NCBI RefSeq assembly: GCF_009728995.1
Contig: NZ_VTZW01000007.1
Location: forward strand, 1-64,000
Reading direction: 5' to 3'
Source: Streptomonospora sp. PA3
GTDB lineage: Bacteria; Actinomycetota; Actinomycetes; Streptosporangiales; Streptosporangiaceae
Length of the DNA stretch: 64,000 nucleotides
This document shows, piece after piece, positions 53,388 to 62,806 of the stretch. The notes below the pieces were generated by a model, which had not been told where the DNA came from, searched no databases, and worked only from the letters and a program-made list of their open reading frames with translations. The translations under genes were made by a program, and so were the position numbers. Every line of letters starts with the position of its first letter. Positions within the stretch are counted from its first letter, which is position 1.

Positions 53388-54355
53388 GTGTCGCCTCGCC
53401 CAACCGGGACGGACTCACGGCTCCGGAACGGTCCCCGGCGCGCACCGCCCGCAGCGGCGGTGCGCGCCCTGGGGCGCCCCGGGCCGGACGCCCCAGCGCC
53501 CTGTGGGGGCTTCCCGCACTGCTGTTCTTCGGCCTGTTCGCCGTGCTGCCCATGGTGTTGGTGGTCTACCTGTCGCTGACCACCTGGGGCGGACTGGGCA
53601 CCCCCCAGTTCATCGGGATGGAGAACTGGACCCGCCTTGTCGGTGATCCGGTGATGCACCAGGCCATCGGGCTGACCGTGATGCTGACCGTCGGAAGCTG
53701 GGCCGTGCAGACGCCCATCTCGCTTCTGCTGGGCGTATGGGCCGCCGGCAGGCAGCGCAACCGGGCCGTGCTCTCGGCGATCTTCTTCGTGCCGCTGCTG
53801 CTGTCCTCGGCGGCCATCGCCCTCATCTGGAGGGCACTGCTGGATCCCAACTTCGGCCCGCTGGCCAAGATCGGCCCCATGATCGGGATGCCCGGCCTGG
53901 ACTTCCTGAGCAGCGAGAGCGGCGCCTTCGGCGTGATCCTCTTCGTCAGCGCCTGGCAGTTCATCCCGCTGCACACGCTGCTGTACCAGGGCGGGGCCCG
54001 CCAGATCCCCGAGTCGCTGTACCAGGCGGCCGAGATCGACGGAGCCGGGCGCTACCGCGCGTTCTGGCACATCACGCTGCCCCAGCTGCGCAACACCATG
54101 ACCACCTCGTCGGTGCTGATGGTCGTCGGCTCGCTGACCTACTTCGACACGGTCCTGATCATCACCAACGGCGGGCCCGGACACGCCACCACGATCGTTC
54201 CGTACCTGATGTACGAAGCCGGGTTCCAGAACTACCAGTACGGCTACGCCAGCGCTGTGGCCTGCGTGCTGGTGGCCGTGGCCACCATCGCCTCGCTGCT
54301 GATGGTGCGCTTCACCGGATTCGGCAAGATGCGCAGCACCCGGGAGGGGATGTGA
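53384..54355 (+). CDS. bxlF: Sugar ABC transporter permease 1, BxlF-like (323 aa)
   Basis: Membrane permease of the MalF type. About 35 hydrophilic residues, then six helices. The EAA coupling motif is ESLYQAAEIDGAGRYRAFWHITLPQLRN. GTG 53384 overlaps the bxlE stop (GTGA). No ATPase gene is present in this operon, so energy probably comes from a shared MsiK-type ATPase encoded elsewhere, as is known for cellobiose and xylobiose systems of actinomycetes. Confidence 0.92.
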   Translation: MSVASPNRDGLTAPERSPARTARSGGARPGAPRAGRPSALWGLPALLFFGLFAVLPMVLVVYLSLTTWGGLGTPQFIGMENWTRLVGDPVMHQAIGLTVMLTVGSWAVQTPISLLLGVWAAGRQRNRAVLSAIFFVPLLLSSAAIALIWRALLDPNFGPLAKIGPMIGMPGLDFLSSESGAFGVILFVSAWQFIPLHTLLYQGGARQIPESLYQAAEIDGAGRYRAFWHITLPQLRNTMTTSSVLMVVGSLTYFDTVLIITNGGPGHATTIVPYLMYEAGFQNYQYGYASAVACVLVAVATIASLLMVRFTGFGKMRSTREGM

Positions 54356-55269
54356 CCGCGACGTCGCCGGCGCGTACCGGCCAAGACGCCCGGACCCCGG
54401 GCCCCGCAGGCCCGAGCGGAGGCTCCGGCAGGCACGCGGGCCTGCGGAGCTGGCGCCACCGGCCCAACCTGGTCGCCGGCCTGGGCGCCTTCGTGTGGCT
54501 GCTCGTCGTGGGAGTCCCGCTGTACGCCCTGCTGGCGGCCACCTTCCAGCAGAGCTCGGAGTACCGGTCGGCGGGGCCGCTGGCCCTCCCGACCGACCCG
54601 ACCCTGGACAACTACGCCCGGGCGATCGAGAACGGGCTGGCGGGGTTCGTGCTGAACACGATCCTGGTGACCGTGGGCGTGGTCGCCCTGGTCGTCGCCC
54701 TGTCGGTGACGGCCGGCTACGCCATCGTGCGCACCCGCAACTGGATGAGCGACTCGACCTTCCGGATGTTCCTGCTGGGCCTGGCCATCCCCAACCAGGC
54801 GGTCATCATCCCCGTCTACCTGATCATCGTCCAGATGGGGCTGTACGACTCGCTGATCGCCATCGTGCTGCCCACCGCCGCGTTCTCGCTGCCGGTGTGC
54901 ATCCTCATCCTGGCCGGGTCCATGCGCGACATCTCCGACGACCTGTACGAGGCGATGGCGCTGGACGGGGCCGGGTCGGGCCGCACCTTCTTCCAGCTGG
55001 TCGTGCCGCTTGCGCGCTCGGGCATCAGCACCGTGGCCGTCTACTCCGCCCTGCAGGCCTGGAACGGGTTCCTGTTCCCGCTGATCCTGACCCAGTCCGC
55101 GGAGAACCGGGTGATCACCCTGGGGCTGTACGAGTTCCAGGGCGCCTACCGCACCGACATCGCCGGCCTGCTGGCCGCGGTGGTGCTGGCGACGGTGCCG
55201 CTGTTCATCGTCTACCTGATCGCCCGCCGCTCGCTGGTGAGCGGACTGATGGGCGTCGGCGGAAAGTAG
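54352..55269 (+). CDS. bxlG: Sugar ABC transporter permease 2, BxlG-like (305 aa)
   Basis: Membrane permease of the MalG type: a Gly/Pro-rich N-terminus of about 40 residues, six helices, and the EAA motif DDLYEAMALDGAGSGRTFFQLVVPLARSG. GTG 54352 overlaps the preceding stop (GTGA) and is preceded by GGGAGGGG. It is followed after 92 bases by the GH3 gene, with a small hairpin between them. Confidence 0.93.
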   Translation: MTATSPARTGQDARTPGPAGPSGGSGRHAGLRSWRHRPNLVAGLGAFVWLLVVGVPLYALLAATFQQSSEYRSAGPLALPTDPTLDNYARAIENGLAGFVLNTILVTVGVVALVVALSVTAGYAIVRTRNWMSDSTFRMFLLGLAIPNQAVIIPVYLIIVQMGLYDSLIAIVLPTAAFSLPVCILILAGSMRDISDDLYEAMALDGAGSGRTFFQLVVPLARSGISTVAVYSALQAWNGFLFPLILTQSAENRVITLGLYEFQGAYRTDIAGLLAAVVLATVPLFIVYLIARRSLVSGLMGVGGK

Positions 55270-55319
55270 CCGGCGGCCCGCCCTCCCGTGCCCTCACCGG
55301 AACCGACAGCCACGAAGGA

Positions 55320-55339
55320 AGCCCCGCGCGAGCGGGGCT
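55320..55339 (+). terminator. Small intra-operon hairpin between bxlG and bxlA
   Basis: AGCCCCGC-GCGA-GCGGGGCT: 8-bp stem with a GNRA-type loop, 22 bases before the GH3 start. Too weak for full termination; it may adjust the ratio of transporter to enzyme or protect upstream mRNA. Confidence 0.55.
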
Positions 55340-55361
55340 CCGCAATGAGTAAGGACGGTAT

Positions 55362-57746
55362 ATGACGCCCCACTCCAACCTCGCCCCCTGGCAGGACGCC
55401 GCGCGTCCCGCCGCAGAACGGGCGGGCGAGGTTCTTAGGCTCATGACCTTAGAGGAGAAGGTCGCCCAGCTCTATGGAGTCTGGGTGGGCGCCGACGGAT
55501 CCGGTGAGGGCGTCGCCCCCCACCAGCACGACCTGGCCGAGGAGCCCCCCGAATGGGAGCGCGTGATCGCCCACGGGCTGGGCCAGCTCACCCGCCCGTT
55601 CGGCACCGCTCCCGTCGACCCGGCGATGGGGGTGCAGGCGCTGGCCAACTCCCAGAAGGAGATCGCCGCCGCCAACCGGTTCAGCATCCCCGCCCTGGCC
55701 CACGAAGAGTGCCTGTCGGGCTTCGCCGCCTGGAAGGCCACGGTGTATCCGACCCCGCTGGCCTGGGGCGCCTCCTTCGACCCCGACCTCGTCGAGCGGA
55801 TGGCGGCCCAGATCGGCGCCTCGATGCGCAGCGTCGGGGTGCACCAGGGCCTGGCCCCGGTCCTGGACGTCACCCGCGACCTCCGCTGGGGCCGCACCGA
55901 GGAGACCATCGGCGAGGACCCCTACCTGGTGGGGACCGTGGCCACCGCCTACGTGCGCGGGCTGCAGTCCACGGGGATCGTCGCCACGCTCAAGCACTTC
56001 GCCGGCTACTCGGCGTCGCGGGCCGGACGCAACCTGGCCCCCGTCTCGGCGGGACCGCGCGAGTTCGCCGACCTGCTGCTGCCGCCGTTCGAGATGGCGA
56101 TCGTGCTGGGCGGCGCCCGTTCGGTGATGCCGTCCTACACCTCCAACGACGGCGTACCCGCCACGGCCGACCCCGCCCTGCTCACCACCCTGCTGCGCGA
56201 GCAGTGGGGCTTCACCGGGACCGCGGTCTCCGACTACTTCGCGGTCACGTTCCTGGAGACGTTGCACGGCACCGCCGGCTCGGCCGGCGAGGCGGCGGCC
56301 GCGGCGCTGAGCGCCGGGGTCGACGTCGAACTGCCCACCCTGCGCTGCTACGGCGAGCCGCTGGCAGAGGCGGTGCGCCAGGGCAAGGTCTCCGAGGAGC
56401 TCGTCGACCGCGCCGCCCTGCGGGTGCTCACCCAGAAGTGCGAGCTGGGGCTGCTGGACGCGGACTGGAGCCCGTTCCCGGCCGAGCCGGCGGATGCGGC
56501 CCCGGGCGAGAGCGAGGCCGCATCCGGCACCGAGATCGACCTGGACCCCGCCGAGCACCGCGCCCTGGCCCGGCGCCTGGCCGAGGAGTCGGTGGTCCTG
56601 CTGGACAACTCCGGCGACGCGCTGCCGCTGGCGGGAGGGCGCCGCACCGCCGTGGTGGGGCCGCTGGCCGACTCCACCGAGGCCATGCTGGGCTGCTACT
56701 CCTTCCCCGCCCACGTGGGCCCGCAGCACCCCGACACCGAGATCGGCCTGGCGGTGCCCACGCTGCTGGAGTCGCTGCGCGCCGAGCTGGGCGAGACCGC
56801 CCTGGACCACCGGCGCGGCTGCGGGGTCGACGACCCCGACACCTCCGGCATCGCCGAGGCCGTCGCCGCCGCCGAGGCGGCCGAGGTCTGCGTGGCAGTG
56901 GTGGGCGACCGCGCCGGGCTCTTCGGCCGCGGCACCTCCGGCGAGGGGTGCGACGCCGCCGACCTGCGGCTGCCCGGGCTGCAGCACCGGCTGGTGGAGG
57001 AGCTGCTGGAGACCGGCACCCCGCTGGTGCTGGTGGTGATGAGCGGGCGCCCCTACGCGCTGGGCGGCCTCGCCGAGCGCGCGGCCGCCGTGGTGCAGGC
57101 CTTCTTCCCCGGCGAGGAGGGCGGCCCAGCGGTCGCGGGCGTGCTTTCGGGCCGGGTCAACCCCAGCGGCCGGCTGCCCGTGGCGGTGCCGCGGGACAGC
57201 GGCGGCCAGCCCGCCTCCTACCTCGCCCCGCCGCTGGGCCGGCGCAGCGAGGTCAGCTCGGTCGACCCCACCGCCCTGTACCCCTTCGGCCACGGGATCT
57301 CCTACAGCTCCTTCGCCTGGACGGACTTCCGGGTGCACGGGCGGCCCGCGGGCTCCGCCGACCCGGTCGCGACCACCACCGACGGCTCCTTCACCCTGGG
57401 CTGCACGGTGCGCAACACGGGAGCGCGCGCCGGCGCCGAGGTCGTCCAGCTCTACCTGGCCGACCCGGTGGCCCGGGTGAGCCGGCCGGTGCGCAGCCTC
57501 ATCGGCTATGCGCGCGTGGAGCTGGAGCCGGGCCAGGAGCGGCGGGTGGAGTTCGCCGTATCGGCCGACCTGGCGGCCTACACCGCCCCCGACGGGCGCC
57601 GCATCGTCGAGGCCGGCGATCTGGACCTGCAGCTGGCCGCCTCCTGCGAGGAGATCCGCCACAGCGCGCGGGTCCGCCTCGACGGGCCCACCCGCGAGGT
57701 CGACCACACCCGCCACCTGGTGAGCGAGGCGGCCGTGGCCGAGTAG
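55362..57746 (+). CDS. bxlA: GH3 beta-xylosidase/beta-glucosidase, cytosolic (794 aa)
   Basis: Hydrolyses imported oligosaccharides inside the cell (no signal peptide). GH3 barrel (about 20-335) with RFSIPALAHEECLSGF, LAPVLDVTRDLRWGRTEETIGEDPYLVG, KHFAGYSASRAGRNLAPVSAG and nucleophile Asp291 in GTAVSDYFAV. The second alpha/beta domain (about 390-610) has EESVVLLDNSGDALPL and GDRAGLFGRGTSGEGCDAADLRLPG. The C-terminal FnIII-like domain spans about 640-760. The MTLEEKVAQLYGVW start and HEECLSGF motif resemble actinobacterial beta-xylosidases more than cellobiases, and gene order matches bxlA; substrate should be tested. ATG 55362 follows AAGGACGG. Confidence 0.92.
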   Translation: MTPHSNLAPWQDAARPAAERAGEVLRLMTLEEKVAQLYGVWVGADGSGEGVAPHQHDLAEEPPEWERVIAHGLGQLTRPFGTAPVDPAMGVQALANSQKEIAAANRFSIPALAHEECLSGFAAWKATVYPTPLAWGASFDPDLVERMAAQIGASMRSVGVHQGLAPVLDVTRDLRWGRTEETIGEDPYLVGTVATAYVRGLQSTGIVATLKHFAGYSASRAGRNLAPVSAGPREFADLLLPPFEMAIVLGGARSVMPSYTSNDGVPATADPALLTTLLREQWGFTGTAVSDYFAVTFLETLHGTAGSAGEAAAAALSAGVDVELPTLRCYGEPLAEAVRQGKVSEELVDRAALRVLTQKCELGLLDADWSPFPAEPADAAPGESEAASGTEIDLDPAEHRALARRLAEESVVLLDNSGDALPLAGGRRTAVVGPLADSTEAMLGCYSFPAHVGPQHPDTEIGLAVPTLLESLRAELGETALDHRRGCGVDDPDTSGIAEAVAAAEAAEVCVAVVGDRAGLFGRGTSGEGCDAADLRLPGLQHRLVEELLETGTPLVLVVMSGRPYALGGLAERAAAVVQAFFPGEEGGPAVAGVLSGRVNPSGRLPVAVPRDSGGQPASYLAPPLGRRSEVSSVDPTALYPFGHGISYSSFAWTDFRVHGRPAGSADPVATTTDGSFTLGCTVRNTGARAGAEVVQLYLADPVARVSRPVRSLIGYARVELEPGQERRVEFAVSADLAAYTAPDGRRIVEAGDLDLQLAASCEEIRHSARVRLDGPTREVDHTRHLVSEAAVAE

Positions 57747-57768
57747 CTCCCAGCAGGCCTCGGGGAAG

Positions 57769-57823
57769 CGGGCCGGATCCGGCGGCGGCGCAGCACGGAG
57801 CGCAGCCGCCCGGGTCCGGCCCG
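57769..57823 (+). terminator. Terminator of the bxl operon
   Basis: About 19-bp imperfect stem (CGGGCCGGATCCGGCGGC with its complement ending at 57823), loop of about 13 bases, 23 bases after the GH3 stop, followed by TATTCGT. Confidence 0.75.
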
Positions 57824-57854
57824 TATTCGTCTGCGGAATGGCGTCTGTCCAGCT

Positions 57855-57904
57855 CTGAACCGGTTTACTTTTGATAACGCACCTTGACCACTGAACCGGT
57901 TCAG
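57855..57904 (+). promoter_or_regulatory. Two LacI-type operators upstream of the family-5 ABC operon
   Basis: Perfect 14-base palindrome CTGAACCGGTTCAG at 57891-57904 and a degenerate copy CTGAACCGGTTTAC at 57855-57868. The copies start 36 bases apart, between three and four helical turns. The central CG is typical of LacI-family operators. TTGACC at 57884-57889 can serve as -35, placing the perfect copy inside the promoter spacer. The cognate regulator is not identified in the window. Confidence 0.8.
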
Positions 57905-58030
57905 TGATGTTCTGTGCCCACTTTGCGGGTGGTGCCGGTCACATGGCCGCGCACCCGCCGCCGTGCCGCGCCTCCACGGCCCGACCCGCGGCTGCGCAGG
58001 CCCGCACGAGACGAGCGTTGGGAGTAGGAC

Positions 58031-59749
58031 ATGGGGAACCGGCTGAGATGGCTGAGCGCGGCCGCCATGGCCGCGTGCCTGGCCGCGGCGGCGGGCTGCA
58101 CCGGCGGCGGCGACGACTCCGGGGGCGGGGGGTACCCGCGGGAGGAGACGCTCTACACCACGGGCACGCAGTGGGGCCCGCCCGTCAACTGGAACCCCAT
58201 CATGAGCGGCTCCTACACCACCGGCGTGGTCGGCTACATCTACGAGCCGCTGTTCCTGTTCGACCCGCAGCAGCAGGAGTACATCCCCTGGCTCGCCGAG
58301 TCCCAGGAGTGGGTGGGCGAGACCACCTATGAGGTGACCGTCCGCCAGGGCGTCACCTGGAGCGACGGCGAGGCCCTCACCGCCGAGGACGTCGCCTTCA
58401 CCTACGAGCTGGCGAAGTTCGAGACGGTGCCCTACCACAACGTGTGGGACTACCTGGAAAGCGTCGAGGCCGTCGACGAGCGCACCGCCCGATTCGAGTT
58501 CACCGAGGACGTGCGCCGCCAGGAGTTCGCCTACTACACCTACTCCAACCCCATCGTCCCCGAGCACCTGTGGGCCGACCGCAGCGAGGAGGAGGTCAGC
58601 ACCGGCGCCAACAAGGACCCCGTGGGCACGGGCCCCTACCTCTACGAGGACCACAGCGAGGACCGCCAGATCTACGCCAAGAACGAGGACTGGTGGGCGA
58701 TCGAGGCGCTGGACCTCCAGGTCGCACCCGACTACGTCGTCGACATCGTCAACTCCAGCAACGACGTCACCAACCGGCTGCTGGACCAGGGCCAGGTCGA
58801 CATCAGCAACAACTTCCTGCCGGGCGTCGACCAGAAGATCGAGAACAACCCGAACATCAGCAGCTACTACGACGAGCCGCCCTACATGCTCTCGGCCAAC
58901 ACCGCCTGGCTGGTGCCCAACACCACCCGCGAGCCGCTGGACGACCCCGAGTTCCGCAAGGCGCTGGCCGCATCGGTCGACGTCGAGAAGATCATCCAGG
59001 GCCCCTACTCCAACCTCGTCCAGGCCGCCGACCCCACCGGCCTGCTGCCGGTCTGGGAGGACTACATCGACTCCGAGGTGGTCGACGAGCACGGCTTCTC
59101 CCACGACCCCGGCCGCGCCGAGTCCCTGCTGGCCGACGCCGGCTACGAGGACACCGACGGCGACGGCCTGGTCGAGACCCCCGACGGCGAGCCGATCGAG
59201 CTGACCCTGGAGGTCCCCTCGGGCTGGACCGACTGGATGGAGGCCGCCCGCATCATCGCCGACGGCGCCAAGGCCGCGGGCATCGACGTCTCCGCGGAGT
59301 TCCCCGACCAGGCCGCCCTGGAGGACGGGCGCAACGCCGGCGAGTTCGACCTGGTGCTCAACAACGAGCGCCAGATCAGCAACACGCCCTGGACCTACTA
59401 CGACTACATGTTCCAGCTGCCGGTCCAAGAGCAGCAGACCACGGTCAACTTCGCGCGCTACGAGAACGAGGACGCCTGGGAGCTGACCCAGGAACTGGCC
59501 CGGACCCCCGTCGACGACACGCAGGCCATGCAGGAGATCATCTCCCGGCTGCAGGAGATCCATCTGCAGGAGATGCCCATCATCCCGCTCTGGTACAACG
59601 GCCTGTGGTCCCAGTACAGCACCCAGACCTGGACCAACTTCCCCACATCGGCCGAGGACACGCCCAACCACCTCCCCACGACCTGGCGCAACTACGCCCA
59701 GCTCGGCTCGGTCCTGATGCTCACCGAACTGGAGCCCGCCGGCGGCTGA
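58031..59749 (+). CDS. Family-5 ABC substrate-binding lipoprotein, probable oligosaccharide binder (572 aa)
   Basis: Large extracytoplasmic binding protein of the DppA/OppA family. Signal peptide with lipobox AAAAGC (Cys about 22). Family motifs: VNWNPIMSGSYTTGVVGYIYEPLFLFDP, WLAESQEWVGETTYEVTVRQGVTWSDGEALTAEDVAFTYEL, and DPVGTGPYLYED. Members of this family bind peptides, but a subgroup (as in Thermotoga cellobiose and xylo-oligosaccharide transporters) binds oligosaccharides. The LacI-type operator and location beside xylan genes point to a plant oligosaccharide. ATG 58031 follows GGGAGTAGGAC. Confidence 0.88.
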   Translation: MGNRLRWLSAAAMAACLAAAAGCTGGGDDSGGGGYPREETLYTTGTQWGPPVNWNPIMSGSYTTGVVGYIYEPLFLFDPQQQEYIPWLAESQEWVGETTYEVTVRQGVTWSDGEALTAEDVAFTYELAKFETVPYHNVWDYLESVEAVDERTARFEFTEDVRRQEFAYYTYSNPIVPEHLWADRSEEEVSTGANKDPVGTGPYLYEDHSEDRQIYAKNEDWWAIEALDLQVAPDYVVDIVNSSNDVTNRLLDQGQVDISNNFLPGVDQKIENNPNISSYYDEPPYMLSANTAWLVPNTTREPLDDPEFRKALAASVDVEKIIQGPYSNLVQAADPTGLLPVWEDYIDSEVVDEHGFSHDPGRAESLLADAGYEDTDGDGLVETPDGEPIELTLEVPSGWTDWMEAARIIADGAKAAGIDVSAEFPDQAALEDGRNAGEFDLVLNNERQISNTPWTYYDYMFQLPVQEQQTTVNFARYENEDAWELTQELARTPVDDTQAMQEIISRLQEIHLQEMPIIPLWYNGLWSQYSTQTWTNFPTSAEDTPNHLPTTWRNYAQLGSVLMLTELEPAGG

Positions 59750-59794
59750 GGCGGCCCCGACCAGCCCCCGGCCGCGCCGCGGCCGGGCCGCGGC

Positions 59795-59831
59795 CCGCCC
59801 CCTCCCTCCCGTGCCACCGGGGAGGGGGCGG
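59795..59831 (+). terminator. Intra-operon hairpin after the binding-protein gene
   Basis: Perfect 12-bp stem CCGCCCCCTCCC / GGGAGGGGGCGG with a 13-base loop, 45 bases past the binding-protein stop and 70 bases before permease 1. A stem in this position commonly stabilises the binding-protein mRNA and lowers downstream expression. Confidence 0.7.
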
Positions 59832-59900
59832 TGCCGCCCTCCACCTCCCGGCCGGCGCCGCGCCGGCCCCTCGACGAGCAGCAGGAGCAAGGAGGCCGCT

Positions 59901-60896
59901 TTGCGCCGCTACCTCGCCAGGAAGATCCTCGTCTACGCGCTGACGTTCGTCGCCGCGGTGAGCATCAACTGGCTCATCCCGCGCCTCATGCCCGGCGACC
60001 CGGTGCGGACCATGCTCAGCCGCGGATCGGCCGGCGACCCCGAGACCATGCAGGCGATGCGCGACTACTACGAGTCGGTCTTCGGCCTGGACCAGCCCGC
60101 CTGGCAGCAGTACATCAACTTCTGGACCTCGCTGTTCCAGGGCGACCTGGGCATCAGCGTGTGGCTGTTCCCCCAGCCGGTCACCGGGATCCTGCTGGAC
60201 GCCGTCCCCTACACCCTCGCGCTGCTGCTGCCGGCCATCCTGCTCAGCTGGATCGCCGGCAACCGATTCGGCGCCTTCGCCGCACGCAGCAGGTGGCTGG
60301 ACAACACCCTGCTCCCGCTGGGCTACATCCTCACCGCCACCCCCTACATGTGGCTGGGCATCCTGCTCGCCTGGGGCCTGGGCGTGGTGGCCGGCTGGTT
60401 CCCCACCGCCGGGGCCTACGGCTTCAGCTCGATCCCGGGATGGAACTGGACCTTCGCCTGGGACCTGGTGATGCACTGGTTCCTGCCCTTCGCCTCGCTG
60501 TTCCTCGTCGCCTTCGGCGGCTGGGCGATCGGCATGCGCAACCTGATCATCTACGAGCTGGAGGCGGAGTACTCCAACTACCTGGAGGCCCTGGGCGCCC
60601 CCCGCAAGCTGGTGCGGCGCTACGCCTTCCGCAACGCGGTGCTGCCGCAGATGACCGGCCTCGCGGTGCAGCTGGGCACGATCGTGGCCGGGGCGCTGCT
60701 CACCGAGATCGTCTTCGGCTACCCCGGCCTGGGCAACCTCATCCTGCAGGCGCTGAACAACCGCGACTTCTTCCTGCTGCAGGGCGCCTTCCTGTTCATC
60801 GTCGTCGGCGTGCTCATCGCCAACTTCGTCGTCGACGTCGTCTACGTGGTGATCGACCCGCGCACGCGCACCCAGATGCAGGGAGGCGGCGCATGA
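59901..60896 (+). CDS. Family-5 ABC permease 1, DppB-like (331 aa)
   Basis: Inner-membrane permease: RRYLARKILVYALTFVAAVSINWLIPRLMPGDPVRTML start, six helices, and the EAA motif EYSNYLEALGAPRKLVRRYAFRNAVLPQMTGL. The TTG at 59901 is chosen because AAGGAGG lies 5 bases upstream and the protein then begins (L/M)RRYLARK as in the family; earlier in-frame starts would lengthen it with unrelated sequence. Partner of the next gene. Confidence 0.92.
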   Translation: MRRYLARKILVYALTFVAAVSINWLIPRLMPGDPVRTMLSRGSAGDPETMQAMRDYYESVFGLDQPAWQQYINFWTSLFQGDLGISVWLFPQPVTGILLDAVPYTLALLLPAILLSWIAGNRFGAFAARSRWLDNTLLPLGYILTATPYMWLGILLAWGLGVVAGWFPTAGAYGFSSIPGWNWTFAWDLVMHWFLPFASLFLVAFGGWAIGMRNLIIYELEAEYSNYLEALGAPRKLVRRYAFRNAVLPQMTGLAVQLGTIVAGALLTEIVFGYPGLGNLILQALNNRDFFLLQGAFLFIVVGVLIANFVVDVVYVVIDPRTRTQMQGGGA

Positions 60897-60930
60897 GCAA
60901 GCAGCCCGGGCCCGAAGGGAGCAGGAGGCC

Positions 60931-61842
60931 ATGAGCGACAGCGCGATCGAGGCCAAGGCCGCCCAGGCCGAGACCGGCGTGTCCGGCGCCGGCGGCGTCC
61001 GCTGGCGCGACACCGCCCATTTCGCCGTGCGCAACCCCAAGCTGCTGATCGGGGCCGGCGTCGTGCTGGCCCTGCTGGCCACGGGCCTGGTCGGACCCCT
61101 GTTCATCGACAATCCGCCCAACGCCTACGTCGGCCCCAAGTCGGCACCCCCCGGCGGCGGATACCCGCTGGGCACCACCAGCTTCGGCCAGGACGTGTGG
61201 GCGCAGTTCGTCTTCGGGCTGCGCGCCACCTTCCTGGTCGGCCTGGTGGGCGGGGGCATCGCCGCCGCGGTGGGCATGGTCGTCGGGTTCACCGCCGGCT
61301 ACCGCGGCGGCCTGGTCGACGAGGTGCTCAACATGATCACCAACATCGTGCTGGTGCTGCCCGCCCTGGTGGTGCTCATCATCGCCGCCGCCTACCTGGA
61401 GGCCCGCGGCATCTGGCTGCAGGGCTGCTTCATCGGACTGACCTCCTGGCCGTGGGTCGCGCGCGCCGTGCGCGCCCAGACGCTGTCGCTGGCCACCCGC
61501 GACTTCGTCGACTTGGCGCGGATGAGCGGGCGCCGCGCCTACAAGATCGTCTTCCGCGAGATCGCGCCCAACATGAGCTCGTACCTGTTCATGACCTTCA
61601 TCCTGCTGTTCGGCGGCGCCATCCTGATCGCCGCGGGCCTGGACTTCATCGGCCTGGGGCCCACTCGCGGCGTCTCGCTGGGGCTGATGATGCACAGCGC
61701 GGTCAGCTGGAGCGCGCTGAGCGGCGGCATGTGGTGGTGGTTCGTCCCGCCCGGGCTCGGCATCACCGCGATCGTGGGGTCGCTCTACATCATGAACGTC
61801 GGGTTGGACGAGGTGTTCAACCCCCGGCTGAGGGAGCTGTGA
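60931..61842 (+). CDS. Family-5 ABC permease 2, DppC-like (303 aa)
   Basis: Inner-membrane permease: cytosolic N-terminus of about 30 residues, NPKLLIGAGVVLALLATGLVGPLFI, GTTSFGQDVWAQFVFGLRATFLVGLVGG (the DppC signature), and the EAA motif DFVDLARMSGRRAYKIVFREIAPN. ATG 60931 follows GCAGGAGGCC. The stop overlaps the GTG start of the first ATPase gene. Confidence 0.93.
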   Translation: MSDSAIEAKAAQAETGVSGAGGVRWRDTAHFAVRNPKLLIGAGVVLALLATGLVGPLFIDNPPNAYVGPKSAPPGGGYPLGTTSFGQDVWAQFVFGLRATFLVGLVGGGIAAAVGMVVGFTAGYRGGLVDEVLNMITNIVLVLPALVVLIIAAAYLEARGIWLQGCFIGLTSWPWVARAVRAQTLSLATRDFVDLARMSGRRAYKIVFREIAPNMSSYLFMTFILLFGGAILIAAGLDFIGLGPTRGVSLGLMMHSAVSWSALSGGMWWWFVPPGLGITAIVGSLYIMNVGLDEVFNPRLREL

Positions 61843-62801
61843 GGCGCGTGAGCCTGGACGTGACCGACCTCGCGGTCTACTACCGGACCCTGCGCGGCGA
61901 CGTCCGCGCGCTCGACGGAGTCAGCTTCTCGCTGGCCGACGGGGAGATCATGGGGCTGGCCGGCGAGTCCGGCAGCGGCAAGTCCACCCTGGCCAAGAGC
62001 CTGATCCGGATGGACGGCCGCATGCGCCGCATCCGCGGCCGCGTGGAGCTGGACGGCACCGAGCTGCCGGTGGACGACCAGCGCGCCATGGTGCCCTTCC
62101 GGTTCCACGAGGTCTCGCTCATCCCGCAGTACGCGATGAGCGCACTCAACCCCACCCGCCGCATCGGGCGGATGATCAGGGAGCTGATCCGCTCGCGCGG
62201 CATCGACTACACCGCCGTGCACCCCGAGCTCCTGCGCCGCCTGGAGCTGGTGGGGCTGGACGCCCAGGTGCTGGACCGGTTCCCCATCGAGCTGTCGGGC
62301 GGCATGAAGCAGCGCGTGGTGATGGTGCTGTCCACCCTGCTCGACCCCTCGCTGCTCATCGCCGACGAGGTGACCTCCGCGCTGGACGTCACCACCCAGC
62401 GCTCCGTGGCCGAGGCCCTGGCGGGCTTCCGCGACCGCGGGTTCATCACGAGCATGATCTTCGTGACGCACGATCTGGCGCTGGTGCACCAGATCGCCGA
62501 CACGATCATGGTCATGTACGCCGGACGGCCCGCGGAGAAGGCGTCCTCGCGCACCGTCATCGAGGCGCCGCGCCATCCCTACACCCGCATGCTGCTGTCC
62601 TCGCTGCCGGAGGTCGGCGTGACCTTCTCCGGCAAGCGCCTGGAGGGCATCCCCGGCCAGCCCCCCGGGCTGCTCGATCCGCCCGAGGGATGCCGGTTCC
62701 GCGACCGCTGCCCGCTGGCCTTCGCCAAGTGCGCCGAGGAGCCGCCGTTCACCGAGGTCGCCCCCGGGCACTGGGCGGCGTGCTGGAAAGTGGAGGGCTG
62801 A
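61839..62801 (+). CDS. Family-5 ABC ATP-binding protein, DppD-like (320 aa)
   Basis: Cytosolic ATPase. Walker A GESGSGKST, Q-loop SLIPQYAMSALNP, signature LSGGMKQRVVMVLS, Walker B LLIADEVTSALD, H-loop FVTHDLALVHQ. The C-terminal oligopeptide-transporter-type domain has the Cys motif GCRFRDRCPLAFAKCAEEPP (with a later Cys), usual for DppD/OppD. GTG 61839 overlaps the permease stop; GTG 61848 is an alternative with better spacing. Confidence 0.93.
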   Translation: MRRVSLDVTDLAVYYRTLRGDVRALDGVSFSLADGEIMGLAGESGSGKSTLAKSLIRMDGRMRRIRGRVELDGTELPVDDQRAMVPFRFHEVSLIPQYAMSALNPTRRIGRMIRELIRSRGIDYTAVHPELLRRLELVGLDAQVLDRFPIELSGGMKQRVVMVLSTLLDPSLLIADEVTSALDVTTQRSVAEALAGFRDRGFITSMIFVTHDLALVHQIADTIMVMYAGRPAEKASSRTVIEAPRHPYTRMLLSSLPEVGVTFSGKRLEGIPGQPPGLLDPPEGCRFRDRCPLAFAKCAEEPPFTEVAPGHWAACWKVEG

Positions 62802-62806
62802 GAACG

